NCBI GenBank assembly: GCA_036426205.1 | Contig: CM071573.1 | Location: 74,190,043 to 74,254,042, forward strand | Direction of reading: 5' to 3' | Length of the DNA: 64,000 nucleotides | Source: Ascaphus truei | Lineage: Eukaryota; Chordata; Amphibia; Anura; Ascaphidae | In this document: positions 35,001 to 44,910 of the stretch, piece after piece | Numbering within the stretch: the first letter of the stretch is position 1 | Layout: each line of letters opens with the position of its first letter | Translations under genes and position numbers: made by a program | Notes under the pieces: generated by a model | The model's input: the letters and a program-made list of their open reading frames with translations, nothing else | Told to the model about the DNA's origin: nothing | Databases searched by the model: none

Positions 35001-35420
35001 GCATGGGGGTTTTTTTTAGGGGGGGGGGTGTGTTTGTATGTTTTTGTTGGGGGGGGGAGATGTGTTTTGTATGTTTTTGTTGGGGGGGGGAGATGTGTTT
35101 TGTATGTTTTTTGGGGCCATGTTTTCTTTATGTTTTTTGGGGGGTAATGTTTTGTATATTTTTGGGGGGGATGTGTTTTGTATCTTTTTATTTGGGGGAT
35201 GTGTTTTCTATGGGTTTTTTGGGGGGGGTGTTTTCCATGGTTTATTTGGGGGGTGTTTTCTATGTTTGGGGGGGGGAATGTGTCTTGTATTCTTTTGGGG
35301 TGTGTTTTGTATATATTTGGAGGGGAGATGTGTTTTGTATGCATTTGGGGGGGGTGTTTTGTATGTATTTTGGGGGGTATGTGTTTTGTATGTATTTTGT
35401 GAGGGGTAAATATTTGGGGG
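35001..35420. repeat. G-rich minisatellite
   Basis: Diverged units of about 30-35 bp with TGTGTTTTGTATG and a G7-G9 run, around 12 in a row. Long plus-strand frames rich in Gly, Phe and Cys are products of the repeat. Confidence 0.8.
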
Positions 35421-35670
35421 GGGGGGTGTGGCCAGGGGGCAGAGGGAATGAGTTTGAGGAGGGGGGAATAAGGGAGCGGGATTGAGTCAGAGGGGGCTAA
35501 TTTATGGAGGGGGAGAGTGAGAGGAGAGATGGGGTGTGAGAGGGAGTGAGGAAGAGAGATAGGGATGAGGGGGGGAGAGTGAGTGAAGATGAGAGGGGGT
35601 AAGAGTAAGATGGGGGGGAAATACATGAGGAGAGGGGGGGGAATAGAGGTGGGGGCTTGTGAGGAGGTGT
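35421..35670. repeat. Purine-rich (GA/G) low-complexity DNA
   Basis: GGGGAGAGTGAG-type words for about 250 bp, continuing the G-rich minisatellite. Confidence 0.8.
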
Positions 35671-35923
35671 GAATGGGGGTTCACAAGGCTGCCGACAGGG
35701 GGAGAGACCCAGTCCAAACTAGACCTGGGCCCAGGGAAATATGTCGGCGGCCCGGGGCGTGAGGTATAGTAAAAGAACCTAAAGTGAGATAAATGCAGAC
35801 CGATATTGTGTCATTGTATGCGTCTTCAAAGGAAATGGAAGTAAAAGGTGCAGTTGTACCTAGTAACATTATATTGACGATATTGTTAAGAAAGTAAACT
35901 CAGCCATCTAATATATGCTTAAC

Positions 35924-36089
35924 TAGGAGTGGCCAACTCCAGTCCTCAAGGGCCACTAAAAGTTCAGGTTTCAAGGATATCCCTGCTCAATCAGTGGCTC
36001 AGTCAATGAAAGCCACCTGTGCTGACGCAGGGAAAGCCTGAAAACCTAACCGGTTGGTGGACCTTGAGGACTGGAGTTGGCCAATCCTG
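35924..36089. mobile_element. hAT-like MITE, family H1
   Basis: Ends TAGGAGTGGCCAACTCCAG and CTGGAGTTGGCCAATCCTG. Flanks TGCTTAAC and TTCTAAAC agree at 6 of 8 positions. Palindromic body as in other copies. Confidence 0.7.
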
Positions 36090-36455
36090 TTCTAAACTAT
36101 TTTTAATTAAAAAAAAACGAGACATGATAAATATTGATTAGATATTTGCTAAGATATTGTTTTACGGTTTCAGAAAACAAGCACCGTTGGGCTTTGATTT
36201 GACAGTGAGATTCAACTCCAAAACTCTGCTATTTTCTTTTGTAACTTATTTTGGTGTCTTATTTGTGGACATATTTATAAATTTTTATTGACTTAAACAT
36301 ACTTCTTAATAACTTATCTCTGATAATTGGCACTTTGGGTTCTTTGCCACATTTCCCCCCCCTCTGTTAGGTACACTCATAACCCGGACAACAAGAGGGT
36401 CAGGTGGGGCATATTCTGTGATATTTGTTATTCAGCTTCCGATCCCTTAGTTAAG

Positions 36456-36636
36456 CTAGGAGTGGCCAACTCCAGTCCTCATGGGCCACCAACAGGCTCG
36501 GTATTGGGGATATTCTTGCTTCAGCACAAGTGGCTCAATTAGTGGCTCTGTCAGCATGATGGATTGAGCCACCTGTGCTGAAGCAGGGATATCCTTAAAA
36601 CCTGACCTGTTGGTCAGCACTAGTTGGCCAGCCCTG
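36456..36636. mobile_element. hAT-like MITE, family H1
   Basis: Starts TAGGAGTGGCCAACTCCAGT and ends AGTTGGCCAGCCCTG. The interior CTTCAGCACAAGTGGCTCAA is answered by GAGCCACCTGTGCTGAAGC. No clear 8-bp duplication. Confidence 0.7.
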
Positions 36637-36666
36637 AAATAAGCGGACAAAGTTTTTTGTATTATA

Positions 36667-37495
36667 TGTAGCCGTGCTGTAAAATGGCCTACAGTTTTCT
36701 CTCATGCTGGCAGTAAGCCTGGTAAGTTACAGGGTTGCCAGCATCAATCATGGACGTTTGCCCTCACACCCTGGTGAGGTGTCATATGTATTCAAGGGGA
36801 GTGGTAACATGCTCTGAGACCACCGTTAGTGACATCAGAGATGTGCCAGGTCCCTGAGGTATATAGGGCACAGCACTGTCCAAAGTTAGTGTTTTCTACA
36901 AGGTTGAGCAGAGCAAAAGGCCAGAGTGCACTAGTGAAGTAACTACAGTAGTGACACTGCTCTAATTCAAAGGCCAGCAGCAGCAAGGCTGGCTGGGCCT
37001 ACACTGTGTCGACGGACCGGGCACAGGAGGTGATCTCCCTGAGGGGAGAGGTGATTCCACTTCATTAAGAGAGCAGACCTTTCAAAGGGAAGTACCAGCC
37101 AAGATGAGCGGCTGAGTTGCTGGCTGTGAAGGGCAGCTGGCCCATACCATCAATCAATAAAGATGTCCAGTTCTAAATCAACTCCACTGTGTGAGACTGA
37201 AGTTACTCTCCAGCGGAAGGCTCCAACAAGAGGGAGTTCCTCATCAGAACCATCTCCTTGCGGATGCAGAGATCCTGATGAGGTGGAGGCGCTGCACTGT
37301 ATGTAGGTAGGACTCTAGCACACTACCTCAGCTGCCTGTCTGGGTTGACATCCCCACACAACATCATGCGGGAGACTCAGGAGTCCTGTTGCCAACAGGT
37401 GCACCACCAGACACTACCATGTATTGGGGACTGGTTAGACCACATGGGCCAATGTGAGATTGGGTGGGTCAGCCTCAGCCAGAAAATCTGTTACA
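36667..37495 (+). mobile_element. Solo LTR, copy E
   Basis: Starts TGTAGCCGTGC and ends CTGTTACA with perfect TATA duplications (36663-36666, 37496-37499). A TATA-like GAGGTATATAGGGCACAGC lies at 36857-36875 and AATAAA at 37156-37161, in promoter-then-polyA order. Family landmarks GGTGGAGGCGCTGCAC and TCCTGTTGCCAACAGGTG follow. Closest in layout to copies A and B. Confidence 0.7.
36860..36869 (+). promoter_or_regulatory. TATA-like box of LTR E
   Basis: GTATATAG about 290 bp upstream of AATAAA, in the position expected for an LTR promoter. Confidence 0.4.
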
Positions 37496-38039
37496 TATAC
37501 ATAAATACAACAGCAGTAAAATCATTATATTGTCAAGAACCTTTAACCCATGACAATTTCTGCTTACAGTGTTAGCACGTAGGACAGCACGTTTAGAATA
37601 ACCCTGCATATAACCAGACACTTTCTATAGGTGACATTGATAGCCTCCAGCATTTCTAGTAATCTCCATGTAACATATAAGACTTCTTTATACCTATATA
37701 CTGTATCTAGGTACCATTACAAGATAGTTTATTTTCCACTAATTCATCATTAAAATGATGCCGGCCATCACATTTTTACATCATCTCAGCTATATGTTTT
37801 CCAGACAAGCCATTTCAGTAGCTGATTTCACAACATAATTGAACTTTGAATTATAATTAAATACATTAATTTCGTTATTAAATGCTTGGATACATTTTCA
37901 AAAAGCGTAGATCAGATTTTTTTTTATTGTAGACAATTATCACAACATGGTTTTGTAATATATTCTCTTTCATACATAGAGAATTATTAAATTATATATA
38001 TCTATATATATATATATATAATAGATATAAATTATTATA

Positions 38040-38749
38040 TATAAAAAGAAGAACAGAGAGCGCACTCCATAGTGTAAACAGTTACATTTAATCATAAAAG
38101 CACAAGGGGATTAAGACAATCACAAGGATAGAGTTAAAAGGCAATTTGTGTATATATAATCACCACCAGCAAAGCCACACCGTCCTGGACACATCTGATT
38201 GGTATAGGGTCCCTCCGGTGTATCTGCAGCAGTAGTTGGTGATAGGGAACAAGGTCTCTCAGCGTCCGTGCAGTAAAGAGATTTTTTCAGCTCAGATCAA
38301 CTCCATGCGCTCTCCGGCGTAAAGCGCGCACGCGTGATGATGTAGTGTCGTGGTAGCCTCCCTGACGCGTTTCGTCACGACAGAACTTTTTCTGTCATGA
38401 CGAAACGCGTCAGGGAGGCTACCACGACACTACGTCATCACGCAGTGCGCGCTTTACGGCCGGAGAGCGCATGGAGCTGATCTGAGGCTGAAAAAATCTC
38501 TTTACTGCACGGACGCTGAGAGACCTTGTTCCCTATCACCAACTACTGCTGCAGATACACCGGAGGGACCCTATACCAATCAGATGTGTTCCAGGACGGT
38601 GTGGCTTTGCTGGTGGTGATTATATATATCACAAATTGCCTTTTTAACTCTTATCCTTGTGAGTATCCTTAATCCCCTTGTGCTTTTTATTGATTAAATG
38701 TACTGTTTTACACTATGGGACGTGCGCTCTCTGTTCTTCTTTTTCTATA
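38040..38749. repeat. Near-perfect inverted repeat, arms of about 350 bp
   Basis: Left arm 38040-38385, loop about 38386-38389, right arm 38390-38749. The arms match over their whole length with scattered one-base differences and a few short indels (for example AAGAAGAACAGAGAGCGCAC at the left and its complement at the right; CTCCCTGACGCGTTTCGTC and its complement at the centre). A transcript would fold into one long hairpin. It contains the GACGAAACGCG word of the CTGANGA..GAAAC repeats, so it may be two head-to-head copies of such a repeat or a foldback element. Confidence 0.85.
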
Positions 38750-39078
38750 GTTTTCCTGTTGGAATTGGTTATTCCTTCTGAGAGAAGCCGTGGATCCCTG
38801 AACAGCATCATATATCATCATTGACTTTACACTGGACTTTCATCAAGGGTCGGACTTTTCTCCATTTTTTGTATCCTCTCCCTATTTTTTTCCCTGTTTG
38901 ATATATTAGCACATTTTTATATATATCACTTTATTTATTATTTTTTCATAATCATATTCACTGTTTGTTATTATTTTTTAGATTGATTTATATTGCAATA
39001 TATCGCACATAATAATTGCACGTTAATAATTTAGATTTATTTTACTTGAATTCACGAGTGGCGCTACTGAAATTTCTT
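38750..39078. other. AT-rich tail beyond the right arm
   Basis: ATTCACGAGTGGCGCTACTG near 39051-39070 and pyrimidine-rich DNA before it look like the remainder of the repeat to which the right arm belongs. The left arm has no such extension. Confidence 0.3.
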
Positions 39079-39080
39079 TT

Positions 39081-39143
<63 letters not shown>

Positions 39144-39150
39144 TTATTTA
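39079..39150. repeat. (AT)n microsatellite
   Basis: AT tract interrupted by TTTA. Confidence 0.9.
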
Positions 39151-40448
39151 TTTATGTGTGCAATATATACACATAACAGAGATGTAACAGCACTCACTTT
39201 TATGTTGGGATATTGTGTGATATTCTGCATTCTCACTGCCATTGAATCCTATAAACTATAATTTTCTGCGTTATATCGCGATATGTTATGTTATCAACGG
39301 GCGCAATGAAGTCTGCTACAACTGCATAAAATGGTTCTCATTTTGTTTTTGGTGCCAGATGGTAGGGAATATTCACTAAAGTGCAACAACCATAATTTAT
39401 TGGGAAATACTATCACCTTAAATAGCTTGTAATGCTCAGTAATGGTTGATGCACTGTTCCTTTTTGGGGTATTTCTGCTCTAAATAGAAATCGTTTTAGT
39501 GAATTTCATACATGGGTAATACTCCGTATTGATTAATATTACAATATGTTACCGCAAAACCCAAGGGACCGGTATGTGGAATTTAGGTACATTTCCATAT
39601 ATTCCAGGTAGGCTCATCCCTTCAGATGCAGTTCTCCGAGTTATGTTCACCCTGCCCATGTCCTTCTGGACACGTGACTCCCAGCGAAGCATAAGTAAGC
39701 TGCATGCTCTTCCATATACATCTGCACTACATTACTTTATAATTATGTTATACAACTTACGCTACACTATTGTGCATTGTGTCCCATGAAATTCTTTTGT
39801 CACATTTCAGATTATGATTTTCTGGTTTAGTGACTGTAAATTAAACTATCAAGATTCGCTTTCTCTCCATCATCGCTGCTTCAAAACATTTTATTTCCAT
39901 CCTCTGCATAGCTATTTCTTTTTTTTCATTTTGTTCTCGGAACGCGTTGCTCGTACAATGATAAACTAGAAGTATCATTTTTATAATAGAGATCGTGCTT
40001 GAAGAAGGCAACACAAAATGCTTTTAGAGAAGCCTATTCACCGGGGCATTATTTAAACCTAAATGGAAGCCGTGTGCTTCTGCTAGGAAAGAGGTAATGA
40101 GGCATAGTACAATAAGCGGTAACCAAATCACAAATGCTGAGAGTTGCCACTCAACTTCTGCAAGCCTTTCTCATTGTCATTCACAGACCCATTTGAAGTA
40201 TTTCCTTTGAGGACACAGCGTGCAAAAGAAGCAGATCTGTATTTAAGTGTCCTGGACCAGTTATAACTTATACAGAAAATGTTCTAACCCCTTTGGTGAC
40301 ATTCAGGGCATTGTGAGAAAGACAACTACTGTATTGCAGCTTTCTGTAAGATCCAACGACCTCAAAAGGTCAGAAGGAGGTGACACTTGGGGGTATAATA
40401 GAAAACACTTTTTATGCTCCACTCCTTTGTCCTATTTATTCAGTATGA
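39151..40448. other. No gene recognised
   Basis: AT-rich, no supported coding frame. Confidence 0.4.
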
Positions 40449-40449
40449 G

Positions 40450-40543
40450 CTGAGCCACTGATTGAGCGACCGGCACTGGAGCAGGGTTATCATGAAAACC
40501 TGACCTGTTGGTGACCCTTGAGGACTGGAGTTGCCCACCCCTG
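40450..40543. mobile_element. Right half of hAT-like MITE, family H1
   Basis: GAGCCACTGATTGAGC, ACCTGACCTGTTGGTGACCC and the end GAGTTGCCCACCCCTG are present; the left half is missing. It abuts the YR retroelement relic. Confidence 0.65.
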
Positions 40544-40564
40544 TTCTAAGGGATTACAATTCCA

Positions 40565-40910
40565 TTTCCCTACCCAGGCTAATCTAGGGATAACCTCTGA
40601 CCAAATAAATATTGTATCCTGAAATAGCTACACTAACTGAGCAAAATCCTTTTTAACTTTGCTAATTAATTCCATGTTCTTCATGCACCTTAAATTATTT
40701 CCCCTGCGTGGATCACAATAACTCTAGGAGACACATGCAATGCTTTTTGCTTGATTACCTCTGGTTAAACCTTGTCCCATTGAACGCCTCTATCCCCAAA
40801 CCAAGGAACCTTACGTTCCGTAGGTAAACTCAGGTGATATCCCTACGACTCTTCTGCCGCTCTCTTTGCAGCCCAATGCACGAATGAGTAACCAATCCCC
40901 AAACTGTAAA
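40565..40910 (-). pseudogene. YR retroelement relic: SGNH-hydrolase-like segment
   Basis: On the minus strand, with stops and frame changes, one reads GYSFVHWAAKRA (about 40900-40855), then VIVIHAGE (about 40728-40700), then FIWSEVIPRLAWVG (about 40610-40570). This series (a G-x-S block with HWAAKRA, an HAG(G/E)-type block, a WS-IIPRLxW block) matches the hydrolase-like domain known from some vertebrate DIRS/Ngaro-type retrotransposons. The second block reads HAGE where such proteins usually have HxGGND, so the catalytic part is damaged. It follows the RT, RNase H and YR pieces on the same strand. Confidence 0.6.
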
Positions 40911-40982
40911 AAGGCATACATTAATATTGATTAGCTCACCAGTTGCAGATAAACATATCCACAATCTGCTAACAATTTGTCA

Positions 40983-41285
40983 CTAAATCATATGTGTAGT
41001 GTCCAAAAAAAGACAAAGTAAAGACTGCAAAAAAAATAGAACTACCTCAAATTGAGACAAACAAACATCCACAAGATCATTGTCTGCAGGTGTAATTGGA
41101 GAATGATAATCTAGATTTTGAGTGCACCTCCTTAACCCTTTAACCTCCTGTGTTATAACAAACCCCTTTGTAGCATCCATCTCCCCATATCTTTTTACAA
41201 AATGATATTCCTGCCAATCACCTACCTAAGACTGCTCTGAACCATTTTTGTTGTATAAATTGCCATATTAAAGACAGCATTGACT
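40983..41285 (-). pseudogene. YR retroelement relic: tyrosine-recombinase N-terminal part
   Basis: The minus-strand frame contains DATKGFVITQEVKGLRR followed by SPITPADNDLVDVCLSQ and a hydrophobic stretch, the pattern of the region ahead of the catalytic domain in DIRS/Ngaro recombinases (TKxFxVxQxxKGxxR, then xPIT). The catalytic R..HxxR..Y part is not visible: only about 75 bp separate this piece from the hydrolase-like segment, so it seems deleted. An L2 fragment splits it from the preceding piece. Confidence 0.6.
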
Positions 41286-41286
41286 A

Positions 41287-41645
41287 CACTCCCATTCGCT
41301 CACTTCGATCTGCAGATGAAGGTCTTCTAACAGTTCCCAGAATCTCCTTGATTTCCTGTTGGGCCCGAGGTTTTAGCCACGCTGCTGCCACTCTTTGGAA
41401 CAGTCTGCCTCGTACTGTTCGAGAGGCCCCCTCTCTGGGAATTTATAAAAACAGGTATTAATGAACCACAACCTGTCAGGCATTTAATAGCTACAGCACC
41501 GTCCCATCGTGTATTTTGTATCTTTCCTTGTGTTTGGTCTCTTTTTATAACCTTCAATATTTTCTTCTTTTTCCCTTTTTGTAACGGTAAAGTGCTTTGA
41601 GTCCCATTGAGGAAAAAGCGCTAAATAATTCAAGTAATTAACATA
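41287..41645 (+). mobile_element. L2-like LINE 3' end inserted in the YR relic
   Basis: The plus-strand frame from 41363 reads ARGFSHAAATLWNSLP then REAPSLGIYKNRY and stops at 41459-41461, the usual C-terminus of L2/CR1-type reverse transcriptases. The 3' UTR ends with GTAAAGTGCTTTGAGTCCC and AAAAGCGCTAAATAATTC, an L2-type tail. It is severely 5'-truncated and lies opposite in direction to the retroelement it interrupts. Confidence 0.75.
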
Positions 41646-42440
41646 ATCTCATTTATATCCTCTCTCTTTAACATATCTCCAAACTGTCCTTTGAAACTGT
41701 TCCATCCTTTCCATGCCGAGCTGTTTGCAGCCCATGTTCCCGGGGACACAGAATTCCTCAGGACACAGAATTCCTCAACAGCTCAACTGTCCCTTAGCAA
41801 TCACTTGCCGTAGGAACTCAGGGCAAGTGCCCTTCTCTGCTGTTTGCAGAACCAGCTGCCTGAATGTGTTGAACTGCAGGCGAGATAAACGGTCAACCAT
41901 AAAAAAATTTAAACCCGAAACATGCTTAGCCTGAAAAACAATATTGTGCTGTAAACATGTTAAAATTAAAAGATGCAGTAACCTAACTACTGGCCTGAAG
42001 ATTATCACCGTTTTACACTCATATTGTCTGCCCAAAACACTCATATTGTCTGCCTACGTCTTGCCTAAGTGTCTCACCCCACAATCCTATGGTTACTACC
42101 ATTATTGGAAACTGTACTAACAAGGTCAAGTTACCCTCTGGGAGCCACAAATTCAGCCAATTGACCACAACCATAGTTTTTTTAAAAAGCCAAAAAACCT
42201 ACAGATCCTGTAGTGTCAGTATAAAACTGTAAATCAACATTATTCTGTGTCTTTTTCCTCCAAGCGGAATACCCATTGTAGTGCTATAGAAAAGACTGCC
42301 CAATTACTAAATTATACTTCATCTCTCTGTTAATTCTTAACATGGTGATGAGGCTGTACCTAACAGACCCCATAAACAATAGCCATGCCATTAGCACAAC
42401 CCTACTGCAAATGTCAATTGATCCAGCCTAAACTGCAGCT
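41646..42440 (-). pseudogene. YR retroelement relic: RNase H and start of recombinase
   Basis: Minus-strand fragments read DLQFYTDTTGSVGF (near 42240-42190; the D of a TD-x-x-GS RNase H motif), LVQFPIMVVTIGLWGETL (near 42130-42070), and HNIVFQAKHVSG then VDRLSRLQFNTFRQL (near 41955-41850). The NI-F-A-HV-G .. D-LSR-Q--FR block is characteristic of the RNase H end in DIRS-type elements. Stops and frame changes occur throughout. After 41760 the sequence leads toward the recombinase, where L2 interrupts it. Confidence 0.7.
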
Positions 42441-42444
42441 GTTT

Positions 42445-42712
42445 TACTTTCCACTTTTGACTGACAGTGCTTCTCTGATTAACTCCTGTAATTTGATTAA
42501 GTTCTCCTTAGGCAGACGAAAAATCGTCTGTTCTGTATCTATTACAATGCCCAGGAAGCTTATTACCTCAGCTGGACCTTCTGTCTTACCTGGGGCTAAT
42601 GGAACTCCAATTTTTATTTAATTTTGTTTGCAACTAGCTTAAACGCCTGTAATAATCTATTACAAACCTCCGTCCCACAGGGCCTATACACAAAAAAAGT
42701 AAAAAATACTGG
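42445..42712 (-). pseudogene. YR retroelement relic: reverse transcriptase segment
   Basis: The minus strand encodes VPLAPGKTEGPAEVISFLGI and continues with RLPKENLIKLQELI, the region just after the catalytic aspartates of DIRS/Ngaro-type reverse transcriptases. Upstream, GTEVCNRLLQAF fits the segment between the YxDD box and this one. The YxDD box itself is not readable. Two frame breaks separate the pieces. Confidence 0.7.
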
Positions 42713-43217
42713 CACCAGGGGAGGAATTCTGAAAAGGAGGGTGGGAAAAAGCACAGTCACTTCTACCTAAATACACCTCTTTATGCAATTTCACTTAACC
42801 AAAAAAGGTTTTATTTAAAATGGACTTTATCTTATCTGTCCATCTACCCTCATGTCCCAAAGCCTTTCTTTTTTTAATAAAACTGTCCTTCAGCATGTAC
42901 GCTGCTATTTAATTAAGATACATTCCTAACCCTCTTGATTTAAAAGACCGAATCTCTATTCAAAAAGGCAATAAGGACTATATATATACTCTCGCCGCCA
43001 AATCCTTTCCTTTGTAGACAGTGGTAGGGGCATCCCTAGTGGGATGGTGGTTAAAACATGTTTCATTTACTGCAGCCCCCATGTCTCTTGAATATGTATG
43101 AATTCCCCATATTACCCTGTGCCATGTGCCCTTGGTTTCCAGACTCAGCTAAATTATTTAAAATACAGTAGATCTGCAGTACTTGCCGCATCTGTTCCCT
43201 ATTAGAGTCCCTTAAGG
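42713..43217 (-). pseudogene. Possible upstream (gag/RT) part of the YR relic
   Basis: AT-rich and heavily decayed. By position it should hold the rest of the RT and the gag end, but I can recognise no motif with confidence. It is bounded by the H2 MITE at 43218. Confidence 0.3.
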
Positions 43218-43578
43218 CAGGGGTGTGCGCAAACTGGGGGGCGCTGGATTTTTTTTGGGGGGGGGGGGTGCGGCGGTTGTAGAGGCCCTGCGCTCTTCCC
43301 CAGACATTTAAATTAAATGCCGGGGGACCGCGAGAGGCCTCTGCAACCTCAACTTACCCGAATTCAGCCGGGTTCTGGTCACATCGCCATGACAACGCGG
43401 CGTCAAATGACAACGTGGGGTCATGTGACATGACGCGTCATCATGGAAAAGCACGTCAAATGATGCGATGGGTCACGTGACCCACGGCGTCATTTGTTGA
43501 GAGGTCACAGGAGAGGGGGATGTGAGCGCTGGGGCTGGCATACAGTGGGGCGCAGCTCAAAAACTTTGCGCACCCCTG
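43218..43578. mobile_element. hAT-like MITE, family H2, copy 2
   Basis: Starts CAGGGGTGTGCGCAAACT and ends TTTGCGCACCCCTG. CCTTAAGG (43210-43217) and CCTTGAGG (43579-43586) agree at 7 of 8 positions. The interior is GC-rich with repeated GTCAAATGA/GTCACGTGAC words and a G11 run. Confidence 0.75.
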
Positions 43579-43586
43579 CCTTGAGG

Positions 43587-43740
43587 CACTTCCTAAATCT
43601 TTCAACTCACCCACACCTTCAGGTTGCTGCTCCACAGCCTTCTGCCCCCCAGTCAGAAGCCTTTCCTCTGATTGCCTGTCCTTAGGGATAACCAGTTTGT
43701 TTTGCTGCTGCTGTACCTCTGCCTTGCTGTTATGGCAGCC
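43587..43740 (-). pseudogene. Possible gag-like remnant between two MITEs
   Basis: A minus-strand open frame rich in Gln, Lys and Glu (for example KAEVQQQQNKLVIPKDRQ) lies between two inserted TIR elements and on the same strand as the YR relic. This suits a gag-like region but no specific motif is present. Confidence 0.25.
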
Positions 43741-43750
43741 ATCTGGTCCT

Positions 43751-44150
43751 AGGGTTTCCAGGTGGCTTCTCCAAAAATACTGGACATAATGGTGAATGGT
43801 GCAACGTGCTCGAGACACAAACACACACACACAAATAACCCTCTCACCTCTCTCCACTACATGCTGTTTCCTCCTCTCCTTGGCCCCACCCCAAGCTCCT
43901 GCAGCCTGCTCTTGATTGGCTGCTGCTGGGTAAAGCAGCCAATCAGGATGGAGGAAGCAGCCCAGCCCCCCAGCAACAGCCCTGCTCTGGGAAATCCCAC
44001 GGCCCCCTGAGCTGCTCAGGTCATTATGTCCAGAGAGGTAATACCGGTATACACATACATGCCCAGTATTACATCTAATTTTTTTACTTGACAGATTTTC
44101 CAAAAACAAGACAGTCCGGTTAAATACTGTACTGGACACCTGGCAACCCT
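43751..44150. mobile_element. TIR element with 10-bp flanking duplication (MULE-like)
   Basis: The left end AGGGTTTCCAGGTGGC is complementary to GGACACCTGGCAACCCT at the right. Flanks ATCTGGTCCT (43741-43750) and ATCTGACCCT (44151-44160) agree at 8 of 10 positions. A duplication of 9-10 bp is usual for Mutator-like elements. Its end sequence recurs near 27.83 and 59.0 kb. No transposase. Confidence 0.55.
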
Positions 44151-44160
44151 ATCTGACCCT

Positions 44161-44440
44161 CATTCGCTGTCGCCTCAACTCTGCCGGCCAATCAGGAAGA
44201 GCGCCTCCAGCGTGCTGTTGTTTGCTCCGACCCTGCTGCTTCTCCTTGGCGCCCATGAGGTGTCCCGTGCTGTTCACTGGGAGTAGTCCACCTGTTCCTT
44301 TTGGCTTGCATAGGATTGCTGGGCTCCTGATTGGAGTGCAACATCTGTAAGGCGGACGGGCGGCAACACATCAGCACAGTACCACTGATGTACTGCCATG
44401 CCACTGCTACACTCCTCTGCTGGTCTTCCTGCATCTAGGG
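44161..44440 (-). other. Unidentified GC-moderate segment with an 80-codon frame
   Basis: A minus-strand open frame (44434-44192) encodes a Gln/Ser/Arg-rich peptide with no family I recognise. If the YR relic extends this far, it could be the gag start; this is only positional inference. Confidence 0.2.
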
Positions 44441-44477
44441 CTCAGTTTTCAATTGCGTAGCCGCTGCTGCTGTTGAC

Positions 44478-44910
44478 CTCTGTGTCCGCTCGCCTCAGAC
44501 CACTGTGTCCGCTCACCTCAGACCACTATGTGTCCGCTCGCCTCAGACCAGTGTCCGCTCACCTCAGACCAGTGTCCGCTCGCCTCAGACCACTATGTTT
44601 CTGCTCGCCTCAGACCACTGTGTCCGCTCGCCTCAGACCACTATGTGTCCGCTCGCCTCAGACCACTGATTCCGCTCGCCTCAGACCACTGTGTGTCCGC
44701 TCGCCTGAGACCACTGTGTCCGCTCGCCTCAGACCACTATGTGTTCGCTCGCCTCAGACCACTGATTCCGCTCGCCTCAGACCACTGTGTGTCCGCTTGC
44801 CTCAGACCACTGATTCCGCTCGCCTCTGACCACTGTGTCCGCTCGCCTCAGACCACTGTGTCCGCTCGCCTTAGACCACTGTGTCCGCTCGCCTGAGACC
44901 ACTGTGTGTT
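44478..44910. repeat. Minisatellite, 22-26 bp unit
   Basis: About 17-18 units of GTGTCCGCTCGCCTCAGACC plus ACT(AT)GT-type ends in tandem, with length variation of one to three bases per unit. Two plus-strand open frames (44473-44829, 44528-44896) are read from the repeat. Confidence 0.9.

Noticed and set aside
34820..35626. 268-codon minus-strand Pro/Thr/His-rich frame and 218-codon plus-strand Gly/Phe-rich frame
   Set aside because: Both are read through the G-rich minisatellite and purine-rich tract; low complexity, no domain.
43456..44139. 227-codon minus-strand frame as a single gene
   Set aside because: It crosses two inserted TIR elements; only 43587-43740 could be old coding DNA, and only weakly.
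44473..44896. Repeat proteins of about 120 residues
   Set aside because: Translations of the 22-26-bp minisatellite; no start context or conservation evidence.
44478..44910. CRISPR-like array
   Set aside because: Units are contiguous tandem repeats without unique spacers, and the genome is vertebrate.
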